Source: Clonostachys chloroleuca (lineage: Eukaryota; Ascomycota; Sordariomycetes; Hypocreales; Bionectriaceae). Taken from it: a stretch of 64,000 nt of DNA. The DNA lies in NCBI GenBank assembly GCA_037952775.1, contig JBANAY010000001.1, forward strand, positions 4,650,001 to 4,714,000, read 5' to 3'. This document shows positions 1 to 12,121 of this stretch, one piece after another. The notes beneath the pieces are model-generated. The model did not search any database, was not told the DNA's origin, and saw only the letters and a program-made list of their open reading frames with translations. A program made the position numbers and the translations under genes. Position 1 is the first letter of the stretch; each line of letters opens with the position of its first letter.

Positions 1-1775
1 GAGTGTCATGAAGAATGCATTAAAACCATGTCGAAGACAAATTCCATCGACCCTGAAAATGTCCCCCTTCCTTCTCGTTGCCTCGAGGTTGTGACCAACG
101 ATCTACAAAAGCCACCAGATGCACCGCCTTATACCTTTGTTCTGCGAGAAACCTCGGGCTGGGGGAAGTACATTACGCTGAGCCATCGTTGGACGGAAGA
201 AACCGAGAAGTACAAAACCATAACCCGAAACCTAAACTGTCGTATGGGTCTGTGTCATGTGTCTTGCCAGCAGTGTCAGGGCAACCCCATGGAGCTGATG
301 TCCCTCTTCAAAGATGCCGGCCAGCTCAGTGCTGGGCTTGGGATAAAATATATATGGATTGATACACTTTGCATTGTCCAGGACGACAATGAAGACTGGG
401 AGAAAGAGTCTGCAAAAATGGCAGATTGTTACCAGAATTCGTGGCTCACAATCTCAGCGACCTCTCTGTCAGTGGATGGTGGGCTTTTCGGGGATATCCC
501 CAGCGAAACCATCCCGCGGATAACGCGGCTACCTTACAGAGATGAAGATGGAGTTCAGCATGGACACTTCTATGTCCAGTGCATGGAAGCGGAGGCTCTT
601 TCCATGGACTATAAAACTAATGTTAGTCAGAGTTCGCTGCTGAGTCGAGGTTGGGTATGCCAGGAGTGGCTGCTTAGTCGTCGAATATTGTCTTTTTCGA
701 GGGCAGGGCTATTTGTTCAATGCCAGACAGAGCCTCCTAGAAGTCTTCTTGGTGACTCGGTAAATGACACGGCACAATATGGCTCTACTGGCATTTCGAT
801 TAGAAGGATACTGGGAATTGATACTTTGAGCTCATCTACAATTCTCGAGTCATGGTTTGCCGTTGTTGAGTTTATTCAGGGCTGGAACTCAAAAATCTGG
901 AAGAAGATCGACTTATTGCTTTAGCAGGCGTGGCGAAGGAATTCGGCCTTGCTATTGAACGAGAAGAGGGAGAACGTCCAGGAAATGGAGCTGAACCTAC
1001 TAAATATCGATACATCTCTGGGCTTTGTTTTGGTCAATGGAGATGTTTATTGTGGGAGCAGGCCTCTACCGGAGAGAGATTGAGAATTGGTGGTATACCA
1101 AGTTGGTCATGGGCTTCTATGACAATAAGGAAGACAAGTAACCGGGAAGAAAATGTCATGGCTGGGATGCCCGTGCAATGGGCCACGCTACCGCAAGATG
1201 ACGAGTTGCCGGCATGTGTTTGTAGCTTTGCAGGGGCGCGCACTGTCCCAACTATTGATGCCCTCGAAGGTAATTATAGGACATTCAAACCTATGTACGA
1301 ACACGCCAGCGTCATCCCCCCCGAAAACGAATATCACGCAAGGCATCGGTTTGCAATGCTCCAGATAAAAGGTAGAGTCTTGAGTACGCATGTTGACCAG
1401 GGGTTCAACAAGTTTGAAAATGTCAATATTGCGGCTGAGTTGACACAGCATTCTCCTGATATTGGGCGCCACATGTGGCGGAGGGTCACGACACCGGCTG
1501 AGCCGAGCATTATATCGGGTTGGGCATCCCTCGAGCATCCAGAGTATCAGATCGATATTTCTGCGACGAATTCGACACTCGAAGCTTTTGTAGTTACCCG
1601 ACGTGGTGGCAATATTTTGGGACTTCCCCCATCATTCCGTGTTATTTTTCTGCGGCGTGTCGAAATACAAGGCTTTGATAGCTGCTTTGAACGGGTTGGG
1701 ACGGGGGAATTATTTGGCAAATGTGTTGATAAGCTTTTTCGAGAAACCAACGAAGACATGGTCTGGTTGGTATAG
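1..1775 (+). pseudogene. HET-domain (heterokaryon incompatibility) protein, 5'-partial and frameshifted
   Basis: HET proteins trigger programmed cell death when genetically different hyphae fuse. The reading frame is open from the first base, before the ATG at 28, and encodes a Cys-His-Glu-Glu-Cys stretch that often precedes HET domains, so the gene probably starts outside the window. The three HET core blocks are visible: YITLSHRW (codons near 170-200), IKYIWIDTLCIVQDD (near 345-385) and the GWVCQEWLLSRRILSF block (near 650-700). At 879-881 the frame is lost in a short G run. The reading EDRLIALAGVAKEFG resumes one frame over and stays open to a stop at 1773-1775. One missing G would rejoin the halves, and there is no room for an intron. 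Either this is a one-base disabling deletion or a sequence error. The family call is secure; loss of function is inferred. Confidence 0.85.
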
Positions 1776-2734
1776 TTACTTGAGCCTGTGCTTGGTCATA
1801 GATTGTAAGCAGCCCATGTTTAAAAGTACACTTCAATGTGTAATGATGGGCACGCTGGGTTGGGTCCCGGATGTTCTCATCACCGAGGATTTTCGTTAAT
1901 CTACGCAAATAATTTTTAAGACACAATTAGCATATACAAGACCTCCAATAATGTATAGGCGATGGCCGCCAGATGGAAACACTGCACAAAAGCCATAGTC
2001 TGAAAGTCACTGTTCACTTATACGTCTTGGAATCCGTCATTGTAGCACCGAAGCAGTCAACAAGTAAGAAAGCTTTGTGGGCTAACTATCTCTTGACAGA
2101 GCCGGCAACCGGGGCGTAGACCCGTCATGCATGTGCTAGTGATCAGTTACGGAGAGGAGGGATTATATAATTCCGTAAAATAGTGTCATTTGGAGAAGCT
2201 GACTTGCCGTATTGCGGTAGTCCAGTCGCATGATGTATTTTGAGGGGAAATTTGCTCTTTGTCGCTAACGGGGTTTGATAATTCCGATTAGAGAATCCGG
2301 TAAGTTTCCCGAGGACCGTCTTAAGCTTTTTGGATTGTAGCAAGATCTGGGTTCTTATTTCCTCTAGTAAGTCGTCTTTGGTGTTGAACTAATAGAGATG
2401 AGTTGTCGAACGACATATTATAATCATATCCCAACGGCCCGCATTAGTGAACTTGATGTGAATTTTTTTATTACCAACGTTGAACTTGGTCACAAGGACA
2501 TGAGAGTAGCTCAGCATGGCTACCAAGCCTCTCCATTCTGTGTATCTATCTCTTACTGATCTCCCCGTGGCTGCTTTATCTCAGACCAAAAGGTTTAGCA
2601 ACAAGCATTGTGCACTGAGCTGATTTATGTGACGTGGCCTCATTTAATTAATTATAATTAAAATATTGCTCACCTACTTGCTGTCTTAGTTCTATTGCTG
2701 AGAAACGGTAGTTTATTATGTCCAACGTGATTCT
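1776..2734. other. Intergenic, no gene seen
   Basis: AT-rich sequence between the HET gene and the cellulase promoter. Only short open frames without recognisable domains occur here, and no tRNA or long repeat was seen. Confidence 0.5.
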
Positions 2735-2741
2735 GGCTAAA
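2735..2741 (+). promoter_or_regulatory. Possible XlnR/Xyr1 binding site (GGCTAAA)
   Basis: The heptamer GGCTAAA is the core site of the cellulase/xylanase activator XlnR/Xyr1. It lies about 430 bases upstream of the cellulase ATG. Function is inferred from motif and position only; a single heptamer can occur by chance. Confidence 0.3.
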
Positions 2742-3170
2742 ATTCAATCGACGGGATATCCTGTATTTCGGAGTCTACAAGTCCGCTTCCGAGAGAAGGC
2801 TAGCCCAACAGAGGTCATGATATTCAAGAGATGTTATTGGAGACCGGCGGGTCCCCGGCATTCTTTCTCCGATAATGAGCACAAATTGAAACAGGGCCCG
2901 GCGTAGGGCGTTCCATAGTCACGTTTCGGGATGAAAGGTGGGTTTATATCCTTGCAAGTACAACCCTGGTATGAATTGATCACGCTCGACCGATAGGAAC
3001 GCATGCCACAAATGACCTAATTCCAAGAAGACAATAAGAGAGTTGCTGGGATCTCTGTATAGATAAATACCAGTGATCTCCGACCAAGCTGGAAAAGATC
3101 AGCAAAATCTGAAGCTGGAGTTTCACATTGTCTCTTGGAAGCTTATCAAACTATCCTCTCGAGGTTCAAA

Positions 3171-4423
3171 ATGAAGTCTCTCTCTCTGCTTGTTACCCTT
3201 GCAAGCACCGCCCTTGCCCAGAGTGTTGCTCCTGGATATGGGCAATGCGGGGGACAAGGATGGACTGGCCCTACGACGTGTGAGTCTGGTTGGACTTGCA
3301 CATACAGCAACCAGTGGTACAGCCAGTGCCTCCCCGGCGGCGCTGCCAGCAGTACTACCACCAAGACCACCCTGGCGACTTCCACCGCCACTTCCACAAG
3401 CAGCAAAACATCCACCACCGGTAGTCAGCCGACTGGCTTCAAATGGTTCGGTGTTGGTGAAAGTGTCGCAGAGTTTGGCCAGGGGAACTACCCCGGCACT
3501 TGGGGCGTTCACTTTAGGTTCCCTGAGCTGTCTACCATCGATGTAAGTCCAAACTCTGCGCTTGCTATGGCTACTTTTGAAAGAAGGTTTGGAGAGGATA
3601 TTAATTGATCTGTCAACAGACCCTTATTGGCGAAGGCATGAACATTTTCCGCGTCGGCTTCTCAATGGAACGTCTCGCGGTCAACTCCATGACCGAAACT
3701 TTCGCCGCAGCCTACTTGGCTAACCTGACTGAAACCATCAACCATATCACATCGAAGGGTGCCTATGCAGTGCTGGACCCCCACAACTTTGGACGGTATA
3801 AAGGCAATGTCATCACTGACGTGACAGGTTTCGGCACGTTCTGGAAGAACCTGGCTACTCCGTTCAAGAGCAACTCTCTTGTCATATTTGACACCAACAA
3901 TGAGTATCATGACATGGACCAGACACTCGTTTTGAACCTTAACCAAGCCGCTATCAATGCCATTCGAGGGGTCGGCGCAACCAGTCAGTATATTTTCGTC
4001 GAAGGCAACGCCTGGTCTGGTGCTTGGAGTTGGACCAGCACCAATGACAACCTGAAGGCCCTCACAGATCCACAGAACAAACTGGTCTATGAGATGCACC
4101 AGTATCTAGATAGCGACAAGTCGGGTACGCACCCTGAATGCGTCAGCACCACCATCGGGGTTGAGAGTGTCAAGGATGCCACCACCTGGCTGCGCAACAA
4201 CGGCAAGATTGGTGTTTTGGGAGAGTTTGCCGGTGCTGGCAACAGTGTCTGCAAAGAGGCTGTTACTGGACTTCTGAAGCACCTCAGTGAGAACAGTGAC
4301 GTTTGGTCAGGTGCCCTCTGGTGGGCTGCTGGGCCATGGTGGGGAGATTACATGTTCAGTTATGAACCACCCTCTGGTGCTGCCTATACATACTATGGCT
4401 CGCTCCTCCGACAGTATGCATAG
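3171..4423 (+). CDS. Secreted GH5 endo-beta-1,4-glucanase with N-terminal CBM1
   Basis: This is a cellulase cutting internal beta-1,4-glucan bonds outside the cell. The start at 3171 gives a clean signal peptide ([16 protein letters not shown], residues 1-16); an upstream in-frame start would add a non-signal extension. A fungal cellulose-binding module (CBM1) follows at about 20-54 with the CGGQGW and GWTC motifs, then a Ser/Thr-rich linker to about 85 and the GH5 catalytic domain to 391. One phase-0 intron, 3543-3619, joins 'ELSTID' to '[12 protein letters not shown]'. The general acid/base is Glu219 in NNEYHDMD and the nucleophile is Glu326 in GVLGEFAG. All key residues are present and the length matches EGII-type enzymes. 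The promoter carries a GGCTAAA site. The gene appears intact. Confidence 0.93.
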
Positions 4424-5260
4424 TACCTTAGCTTATCAAACTGGTACCTCATACACTTAGCTTTTTGTGAATATGAGACAGAGAAATGAAAATGTTGAAT
4501 AGTCTTTCTATCTACTTTGGAGATGCAAGACAAACTAATTGATCAGTTCTACTTTTAACACCTAGAAACTGCCAAAATACTTGAGGAAGAAATCTAGTCA
4601 ACTAAAATTTGATTTCTTTTCTTGTAGGACAGAAGAATTGCTTCCTCCGATGTGCTGCTAAGTGATAATCGGGAAGCCTCGTCCAACTTGGAACTTGACC
4701 GCCCCTTGACCGCACAAACTGGCCATGATAGATAGAAAAATGAAACCGGGGTGATGCAAAGCCTGTCAGGATTAAAATCTTACGTGCATATGTTAGTGAT
4801 GATGAAGCCCCGCAACAGGGCGTATAAGAAATTTACAGGTATCAGCTCAACATGTGGCTGTGCGGTTTGACTTCTTTGTGCGGGATACTGGAAAACTGCC
4901 ATTACAATGGCAGTTATAGAGAATAAACGAAAAATTGTAATTGTCATTCTTTGGGGTTTGGGAATTGGACCCTACCATTTCATATAGAAGAGGCAGCCGG
5001 CGCCTATTTCAATATAGGATTTCCCGCCGAGCGAAATCGGCGTGAAAATAGGTACCGAAATGGGAAGTTGTCTCGCACATTCGCCCTGAATTCGTTTGTT
5101 CTTACTTGGATGACTGCATAATATAGACTAGACTTCGGAACAAAAGTCCCTAAGCCCCCGCTTGTGAAAAATATCCTATCTACCTCATATAGACTCACGG
5201 CGTACCAAGCGTGAACTTGCACATTGAAACCTAAAAAGATTAAAAGATACCACCGCTACA
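4424..5260. other. Intergenic, no gene seen
   Basis: Terminator region of the cellulase and promoter of the GMC gene. No conserved reading frame, tRNA or repeat was recognised. Confidence 0.5.
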
Positions 5261-7050
5261 ATGAGCTTTGTTTTATATGATTATGTTATCGTGGGAGGCG
5301 GCCTCTCCGGATGTGTCCTCGCTAATCGGCTACGAGAGTACAAGACAACGTTAAAGATCGTCTTGCTTGAAGCTGGCAAAGATACCCGAGAGCGTTCAGA
5401 TAACCCCAGGTTCTCAATCTTGGGGGCGACCTGGACTGGTCGTATGAAAGTGAGCCGGTCCCGAATGCAACAAACCGCACTTTCACTCTGAATTCGGGCA
5501 AAGGTCTCGGCGGCGGTACAGCAGTCAATTCAAGTAAGCACAGCATTATGAGATCTTATGGAAAGCAAAGAAAATTTCCTCGTGATACAAGGTGAAGAGT
5601 ATTAATTCTTCAAGGCGGCTGGACTCGCGGATCTGCGAATGACTTCGACGAGTGGGCGGCTTTGGTCAAGGATGAACGCTATAGTTATGCCGGGCAGCTA
5701 CCTTGGTTCAAGAAGTGTGAGCGCTGGTTTGATGAAAAGAATCCCGAGCAGCACGGCCTAGATGGACGTATAACGGTTGGCTCTTCTGGGTCGAACAAGC
5801 GCATATTCCCCTTAACTGAAAAGATTGCAGAAGCTTGGGATGCACTTGGAGTTCCTGTTCTCCCGAATCTTGACCAAAACGCAGGAGACAACCTAGGACG
5901 GGCTTACATTTGCGAGTCAAGACTGGATGGTCAGCGACAATGGTCACCGGTAGTCTACCCCCTCGATGGTGTTGAAGTTCGGCTTGAAGCCTTGGTCCAA
6001 AGAGTCGTGATGGAAACCAGCAGCGGCCAACCTCGTGCTACGGGAGTCGAATTGAGTAACGGTAGTATCTTGTCAGGTAAAGAAGTTATTCTGTGTGCCG
6101 GAGCTTTGAGGTCCCCACAGCTGCTCCAACTCTCCGGTATTGGCTCGCCTACAGATCTCAGAGAAGTCGGAGTCGATCCAGTGGTTGACCTCCCCGAAGT
6201 TGGCAAGGGGCTAACTGACCACTTGAACTTCTGGCAGCACTGGCGGCTTCGGGACCCCTCCGCGGGTTATACCCTTGGCTCTCCAAACCCCTTATTTTCT
6301 GAGCCTCAGTACACCAAGGGAACTCCTATGGAATGGGTGGTGACTCATTCCCTACCAGAGGAGGGTCTTGTTGTCGCCATTGAAAAGGATGAGGGGGTCA
6401 AGCCGAATCCATCCAAGCACCCGCTGCTCTCGAGGGCCCGTACTTTCAACGAGAGCTTGATCCTCCACGCCAAAGTCCCACTGCCTGGTATCCCCATGGA
6501 TGCTGAGCACATGACTACAGCTGTAATAAACTTCTTGCCCACTTCTAGGGGTACGGTTTCCCTAAAGTCAGCGAATATTGAAGACCACCCAAAGAGTAAG
6601 TGCCCCCTGTGGCCATATTTTGGCGATACTATAGTTCAGAATTTAACAGCAAGGCATATAGTCCATATGAACTATCTTTCCACTGAGGTAGACAAGTACC
6701 AAATGCGCGAGGGTATTCGAAAAATAGCCTCATTTATGCTCGGCCCTATTTTTAGCCAATATATTGCGGGTGAGACGGTAGCCGATGCGTTGGCCGTCGA
6801 GCCTGTTACGCTCAATGATAGTGACGAGAAGCTGGATAACAGGATGACTCTAGCTGCTTCGACCACCTGGCACTATTCTGGAACTTGCTCGATGGGCAAG
6901 GTTGTGGATACTGACTTCAGAGTGTACGGCGTAGGGGGTTTGAGAGTTGTAGATGCTTCGGTAATCCCCGTGCCACTGAGTGCTCATATCCAAGCACCGC
7001 TTTATGGGCTGACAGAGCAGGCAGCCGCAATTATTGCCGGCAAGGTATGA
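5261..7050 (+). pseudogene. GMC-family FAD oxidoreductase (choline dehydrogenase-like), frameshifted
   Basis: GMC flavoenzymes oxidise alcohols or sugars using FAD. The N-terminus has the FAD-binding beta-alpha-beta motif DYVIVGGGLSGCVLANRL. The middle has LNSGKGLGGGTAVNS and GWTRGSANDFDEW, and the C-terminus has STTWHYSGTCSMG with the active-site His and the SAHIQAPLYGLTEQAA block. Introns are at 5534-5614 (81 bases) and 6596-6661 (66 bases; a multiple of three without stops, so easily missed), the latter giving DHPKIHMNYLSTEVD. Around 5404-5407 a run of four C interrupts the frame. A fifth C would give SDNPQVLNLGGDLDWSYESE, which matches the family. The single-base deletion makes the gene non-coding as written, unless it is a sequence error. 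Specific substrate unknown. Confidence 0.85.
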
Positions 7051-7355
7051 TCTTTAGTGACCAATGAGATGGAAAAGTGTGCTTCGGGTTGTTAAATGGA
7101 TCAATGATTACATTTATCCATTCACATATGCCTACGAGCAATAACTATAAGACCATTGAATCTCTCTACCAACTATCAACATCTTAATTGACAGATAAAC
7201 CCTGTTTCAATACGAAAGCAAAACCCAATGTACTTTGGTTCCCTTTGAAGGTCAATTGTTGTCTCCGACACGACTTACCAGCAACCAACTGAGATTGACC
7301 AGGAACCGTCGGAACCTACGGCTCGGCTTTGAAAGGCTTTCAATTTGTAAGTACA

Positions 7356-7700
7356 TCAAAAGATAAAAAAAAATTCACTTGGAAAGATACACCTACTCCC
7401 TTTGAACATGCCACCTTGGCCATTCGTCCAACACGCACATGACTCGCCATTGGAATAAACAACATCATTCCTGTTCATAATAGTGCATGCCTCATGAACC
7501 CATTCTATAAGTCGTAATTGTCTTAGTTCTAGAGGCACAGGGAGTCGGAAAGGTTGCTTCCACATACTCTGTCTGATTCCTGGAGGTGGCGCCCAGTCAT
7601 ACCATTTGTTGTTGGCAACCCATGTTCCGTGCCCGTCGCTGGCCCATGCGGTACAATCGACCGCAAGAGAGGCAACAGAAATGATCGAGAGAAACTGCAT
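7356..7700 (-). CDS. Small secreted cysteine-containing protein, hypothetical
   Basis: The ATG at 7700 starts a hydrophobic leader (MQFLSIISVASLAVDCTAWA) followed by about 95 mostly polar residues with further cysteines (EAC, SCACW, SRC) near the C-terminus. An ATG 13 codons upstream exists but would weaken the signal peptide. The 3' end is uncertain. Reading straight through gives an odd FFFIF tail, while a GTAGGT donor just after the FKG codons with an acceptor near 7330 would give a more natural tail ending in GCW. No family was recognised. Leader plus short cysteine-containing body fits a small secreted protein; any effector role is a guess. Confidence 0.4.
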   Translation of the reverse strand: MQFLSIISVASLAVDCTAWASDGHGTWVANNKWYDWAPPPGIRQSMWKQPFRLPVPLELRQLRLIEWVHEACTIMNRNDVVYSNGESCACWTNGQGGMFKGSRCIFPSEFFFIF

Positions 7701-7739
7701 CTTGGATGTGGTGGATGGTGGGAGAAGTAATATTGGCAA

Positions 7740-8483
7740 ACAAGATACTTTGTAGGTAGGAAAGGACAGGCAATTACATACTCTTCATTCCCCCAGTTTC
7801 TTGTTAGAGGTCATGCAATAACGGTAGGTGAGGTTTACCCGAGTTGCCTAGTTGGATGATATGGGATGTGAAACTACTAACAGGCTTGCTTCAGACCTCG
7901 ATTCGTGACTCGTATTTTGACGAAACAAAGTACGACTTTGGAATAAAATTGGGCTACTTGGCCCCATCAGTATGAGGCTTGGCACTGGTGTTTTGGGGCT
8001 GGTTTGGTAGGTTCCACCTTGTGATGCCAATGAAATACTTTCTGAAAGGGAGCTGAGAGCCTGAGCCCCGACTATTTTAGATCCCGGCATTGTAATTCGG
8101 TAGTTGTGAGGTGAAGGTCTAATCTTCATGAAGAAGAACTGTAGAGTTGAGCATCGCTTTCCTTCTACAAACCCTACATGCCCATCGGAAGGCTACCATA
8201 GCGAAGGCTGTTGCCCCGTTGTGTCAAATCTAGATGGGCCAAGATACTCGAGGTCATTTCTCATTTGGATTTCCAACTCTCTTTATACGGATAGAAGGAG
8301 AACGTCGTGTAGAGTTTGGTTCTGTCTCGGCCCTAAGTAGCGTGAACTCCGATTGCATCATCCTGAGCTGATATGTGCCTTCCAACATTCACAAAAATGC
8401 CTTCGCTCAGTAATTGTCCGTAAATCGAAGTCGGACATACATGACCTCTTCCGTATGACTTGTTTAATAATAAGCGGGAGTTA
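7740..8483. other. Intergenic, no gene seen
   Basis: Short open frames on both strands lack recognisable domains or good starts. No RNA gene or repeat was recognised. Confidence 0.45.
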
Positions 8484-8987
8484 TTAGTCTGCTTTGCTGC
8501 TGCGCTTCGCATGCGCCTTCGCACGTGTTAATCCAACTCCTGCTGCAAACGCAAGGCGAGTCGCTCCAACGAATCCCGTAATGAGGATTGCGGCCCAGTC
8601 CGAAGGCCGCCATGTTGTCCAGTCCAGTCTGTTCTGCACGCTGAGCGAGCGCCAGTATGAATACATCAAGACTCCATCCCACCCAACAAGGAGGCAAATA
8701 TTAAGAAGCCGCCATATGCGAAGATCCTCAGTATTGGTCAGGAGGAGTCCCTGTATGGCGCCAACGGAGATATATGCCGCCCCGAGCTCGTTGGTCAGGA
8801 TATTTTGTAGGGGGTCAAGAGTCGTGAGAGTTCGGGGGACGAAGTTGTGGACGAAATCCGCGGGATTCGAAAGTAGCTGTAGGCCGCCGCCGATAGCGGA
8901 CAGCGGTTCCCATCCTAGGAAAACAATATGGTAGAGGAGGGGGATGTTCTTCGGTATCATGATGTCGAGAACTGTTGCCGGTGACAA
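8484..8987 (-). CDS. Small multi-pass membrane protein, DUF7704-like
   Basis: A single-exon frame of 167 residues. It starts MSPATVLDIMIPKNIPLLYH; a second Met at residue 10 is an alternative start. Hydrophobic stretches around residues 15-40, 65-85, 92-112 and 130-152 suggest about four membrane spans, with a basic C-terminus (RAKAHAKRSSKAD). The opening 'IPLLYHIVFLGWEPLSAIGG' resembles the N-terminal pattern of the fungal DUF7704 membrane family, whose function is unknown. The assignment rests on that pattern and size only. It could also be an unrelated lineage-specific membrane protein. Confidence 0.55.
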   Translation of the reverse strand: MSPATVLDIMIPKNIPLLYHIVFLGWEPLSAIGGGLQLLSNPADFVHNFVPRTLTTLDPLQNILTNELGAAYISVGAIQGLLLTNTEDLRIWRLLNICLLVGWDGVLMYSYWRSLSVQNRLDWTTWRPSDWAAILITGFVGATRLAFAAGVGLTRAKAHAKRSSKAD

Positions 8988-9726
8988 ACGAGGCAGGGTA
9001 ATTGTTCGGAGGGGGTGAGAAGTCGGTGTGATGAACTTCGTGGCGTGAATCCCCTTGGCTTCTTATATATTTTAAGGGCACGGAGGAAGCGGTAGAGGAT
9101 GCTTAACGCCGGACGGATGTCCCCGTGTATCTGTATGTATGGTCCTTGTCTTTTGCTTGCGTCATGGCAGCAGAAGTAAGCACTAGCTAGGAAGAATTGG
9201 ATTGATTACTGTCTAATGCCGGCAATGGGAGGTTGAACCCTGTCCTCCTTTGGTACCTCATTTACAATAACTCCTGAATCGAAGAGCTGACGGGCTGAGC
9301 GACATGCTGTAGGAACAAATTGCCCTGGGTCACTGGTATTTCACGAAAGGAAACACAAATTGAAAGCGAGCATGATTGGAATCTGCCTAGGACTGGACAC
9401 TTAGAGAAACCAAAGAAAAGCCCCGGATTGTAAGCAGTTTAGTTCACAGTTCTTCTAATCAACGCACAGCCGAGCCAAAACCTAATGATTAACCCACTTT
9501 TTCCATTCCTAAAGTCTCCACAGGCCAAGTCAATGCTCAGATTGTTTGTCCCGCATTTCGAATCAAGCAGCGACTGTCACTCTAAGTGTCTGAGATCTAT
9601 CCGAGTGAGTGGCAGCTACCCTAACCGTGGTCTTCGAGAGTGATTGGCGATGAGAATGTACTTACAGACGAGGTTCCGTCATGTACAGGTGGCATAATAA
9701 CGTTTGATTGAAGGTAACAAATCGAT
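8988..9726. other. Divergent intergenic region
   Basis: Lies between the membrane-protein gene (minus) and the first regulator (plus), so it should hold both promoters. No gene, tRNA or strong repeat was recognised. Confidence 0.45.
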
Positions 9727-12121
9727 ATGCCGCTCACAAGGCAGAGTCAGCGCGCGGTCAAGACATGCACAGAATGCGCGCGTCGGAAGATTCGCTGCTC
9801 GAAAACAGTTCCATGTACAGCTTGTGTTCGCAAGCGAATAGAGGAGTATTGCCATCGTGAACCTGTCCGTGTCGTGACCAAGCATATGGCCGTGGTGGAA
9901 ACGGGGTCTGTTGACGACCGAGCTACCGAGACATTCACTGGCAGATCTGAGTCTGAGGACGTCGAGAGACCCGACAGCAGGAGAATTCGAGTTAATATCG
10001 TTGAGAATCCAACTGGCACTACACAATCGACACTCGCCTACTCTGACAGCGTTGCCACTATACATGATTCTGGGAAGATAGATGAAGAGAGTCTGAGCGT
10101 GGCTGCTCTGCCCAGTTCGAGGCTCACGAACGACAAAGCAGCCAGCCTCGAGTTTCTTGCTTATGGTCGCCGCGGGACACTAAATCACTTAGGTGGCCTA
10201 GAAGACTCCCTATCGTACTCCGGACCACGAGACCAGGACATTCAGGAAATCATCGGAGCCAGATATCACCACCTTGTGGAATGGGACCCAATATTTCCCC
10301 TTGAAAAAGCTCGTGCACTACTTAACATGCACGGGAAACACATTGCCTGGATGCATAATGTCGTTCACATGCCTAGCTTCATTGAGCAATTCGATATCAA
10401 TGCTGCTTCGGGGCTTTGTGAACAGCCTTGGCTCGCTCTATACTATGCAACTCTGACAGCGAGTGCTCGAGCCTCCTTATCATACAATTTGAACATCTTG
10501 TCTAACCATGAATAACAGTCAACTATCTACCATATTCCGGATTCCTACATGAAAACCTTAGGTCTAGGTATTGTCAGTAGGTGGCCCCAGTCATCAGAGT
10601 TTCCCCATTTTTCGCATGACCGCTGAATCCAACATTAAAAGCTCAAGTAAACACGGTTCAAGAACTGTACGACAAGAGTATCGACTATCTTTATCGCTCG
10701 AACTTCATATCCAAGCATAGCCTTACCTCTGTTCAGGCCATCTGCATCCTTGTTCAGGTAGCACATCATTACGATCAGTCAGATACGATCTGCGTTCTTT
10801 TGGCTGCCGCCATCCGTATCGCACAATGCTTGAACATAAACAGGCTGGGTCTTGATCCCAAAATGAATGTCCCCTCCACTATCGCCATGTCTAGTGTTGT
10901 CTCATCTCTTATCGAACGCGAGGTGAAGAAGCGTGTTTGGTGGTTCCTGGTTCGCCAAGACTGGCTTCAAATACCCTTTCAGAACACGTGTTTGATTCAT
11001 TTCACCCAATTTAACACCCCCATGCCGGTAAACTGTTTTGAGAATGCAGATGAGATGATCAGCGACGGCAGGGTAGTTGCGCAACCGCAGAACGTATTCA
11101 CACAAACTAGCTTTACACATGTGCTCAACCAAGGTGCGTGGTAACCTTTAATTGGAAATCGTCAAAGTTAATTGTTATCCAGTTGCCGTAATCATATGGA
11201 AGCACCAAGATCGCTTATGTCAAGCGGGGTTTCCGGGAGACCTCGAGGACGGTCTGATGAAACTCTATGATCAGACTACCTGGGCTGATAAGGAACTGAA
11301 GAAGACATACTCCAGCTGCGCTTCTTTCCTTCAGTACTCTCCTTCTCTTTGGGGCCACAAAAAGCATGAAGATGCTCCTACAAGCCCTTTGAGGCATCTA
11401 GCCTGCGTCGCTCTTCTCTCCACGGCACATAAGGTAATAGACAAACACAAGGCCGAATGTGATCTGGGTCCTAACTCGCCCATCCTAGATATTCACCGTG
11501 CACCGTCACTTTCAGTTACGCAGCTTTCGCGACACTCGTTTTGCGTATACTCAAGTAAAGTTTCCTGCCATCCATCTTTGACATTCCATTTACATGGTGA
11601 TTGTACTAATATTAGGTGGGCTTCGATAGCTATCCTGCATGTCATTGGCAGAGAGGAGCATCCGAATGATTGAACAATGGGAAAATACCCTTGACTTTGA
11701 GATTGGAAAGAGAATGTGGACCACCCCGACACAGATAATCACTTGCTGCATTACTATGTTATATGCATTGTTGTTTCGGTTCAAGCACCCCCTCACGTAC
11801 GACTACCAGGATTTACGAGAATGTGTCAGCATTGGTCGTGAGTTTATCAGAGAGCTAGAGCCACGAAGTTCAATCGCCCGCAGGGGTGCGAGGCTTTTGG
11901 ATGCCTTGATCGGATTCGATCACGCTTCTACTGACTCTCAAGATATTGAGCTGGAGATTGGGGATGTAATACGGCGCGTTGCGATCGCAGAAAATTCCGC
12001 TGAAACTGGGAATCAACTTTCTGCTGGAACTAACGAGCAACAAGATGAACTTGATCTTCTGGAACTATGGGACGAATTTATTGGAGAAACTGACTTGAGA
12101 GTATTTGAAGGTGTATATTAG
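9727..12121 (+). CDS. Zn2Cys6 transcription factor with fungal-specific TF domain, introns partly unresolved
   Basis: The start ATG at 9727 opens a binuclear zinc cluster at residues 15-43: CTECARRKIRC, then CTAC, then the last Cys in EEYC. The middle homology region follows in later exons: VQAICILVQVAHHYDQSD, LLAAAIRIAQCLNINRLG and EVKKRVWWFLVRQDW (about 10656-11130). Two introns are fairly clear: a GTGCGT donor near 11133 with acceptor near 11180, and a GTAAAG donor near 11556 whose acceptor lies around 11616-11627. The join between about 10460 and 10650 is not settled: the first frame stops at 10513-10515 and the next exon is in another frame, probably with one or two short introns. It sits just upstream of the SDR gene and may regulate it. 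The family call is firm; the exact protein is not. Confidence 0.8.

Noticed and set aside
3123..3512. Long minus-strand frames across the cellulase CBM1/linker
   Set aside because: Low-complexity reverse reading of the Ser/Thr linker; the plus strand has clear CBM1 and GH5 motifs.
6596..6661. Insertion in the GMC protein read straight through
   Set aside because: It is a 66-base intron with good GT-AG ends; its removal restores the family sequence.
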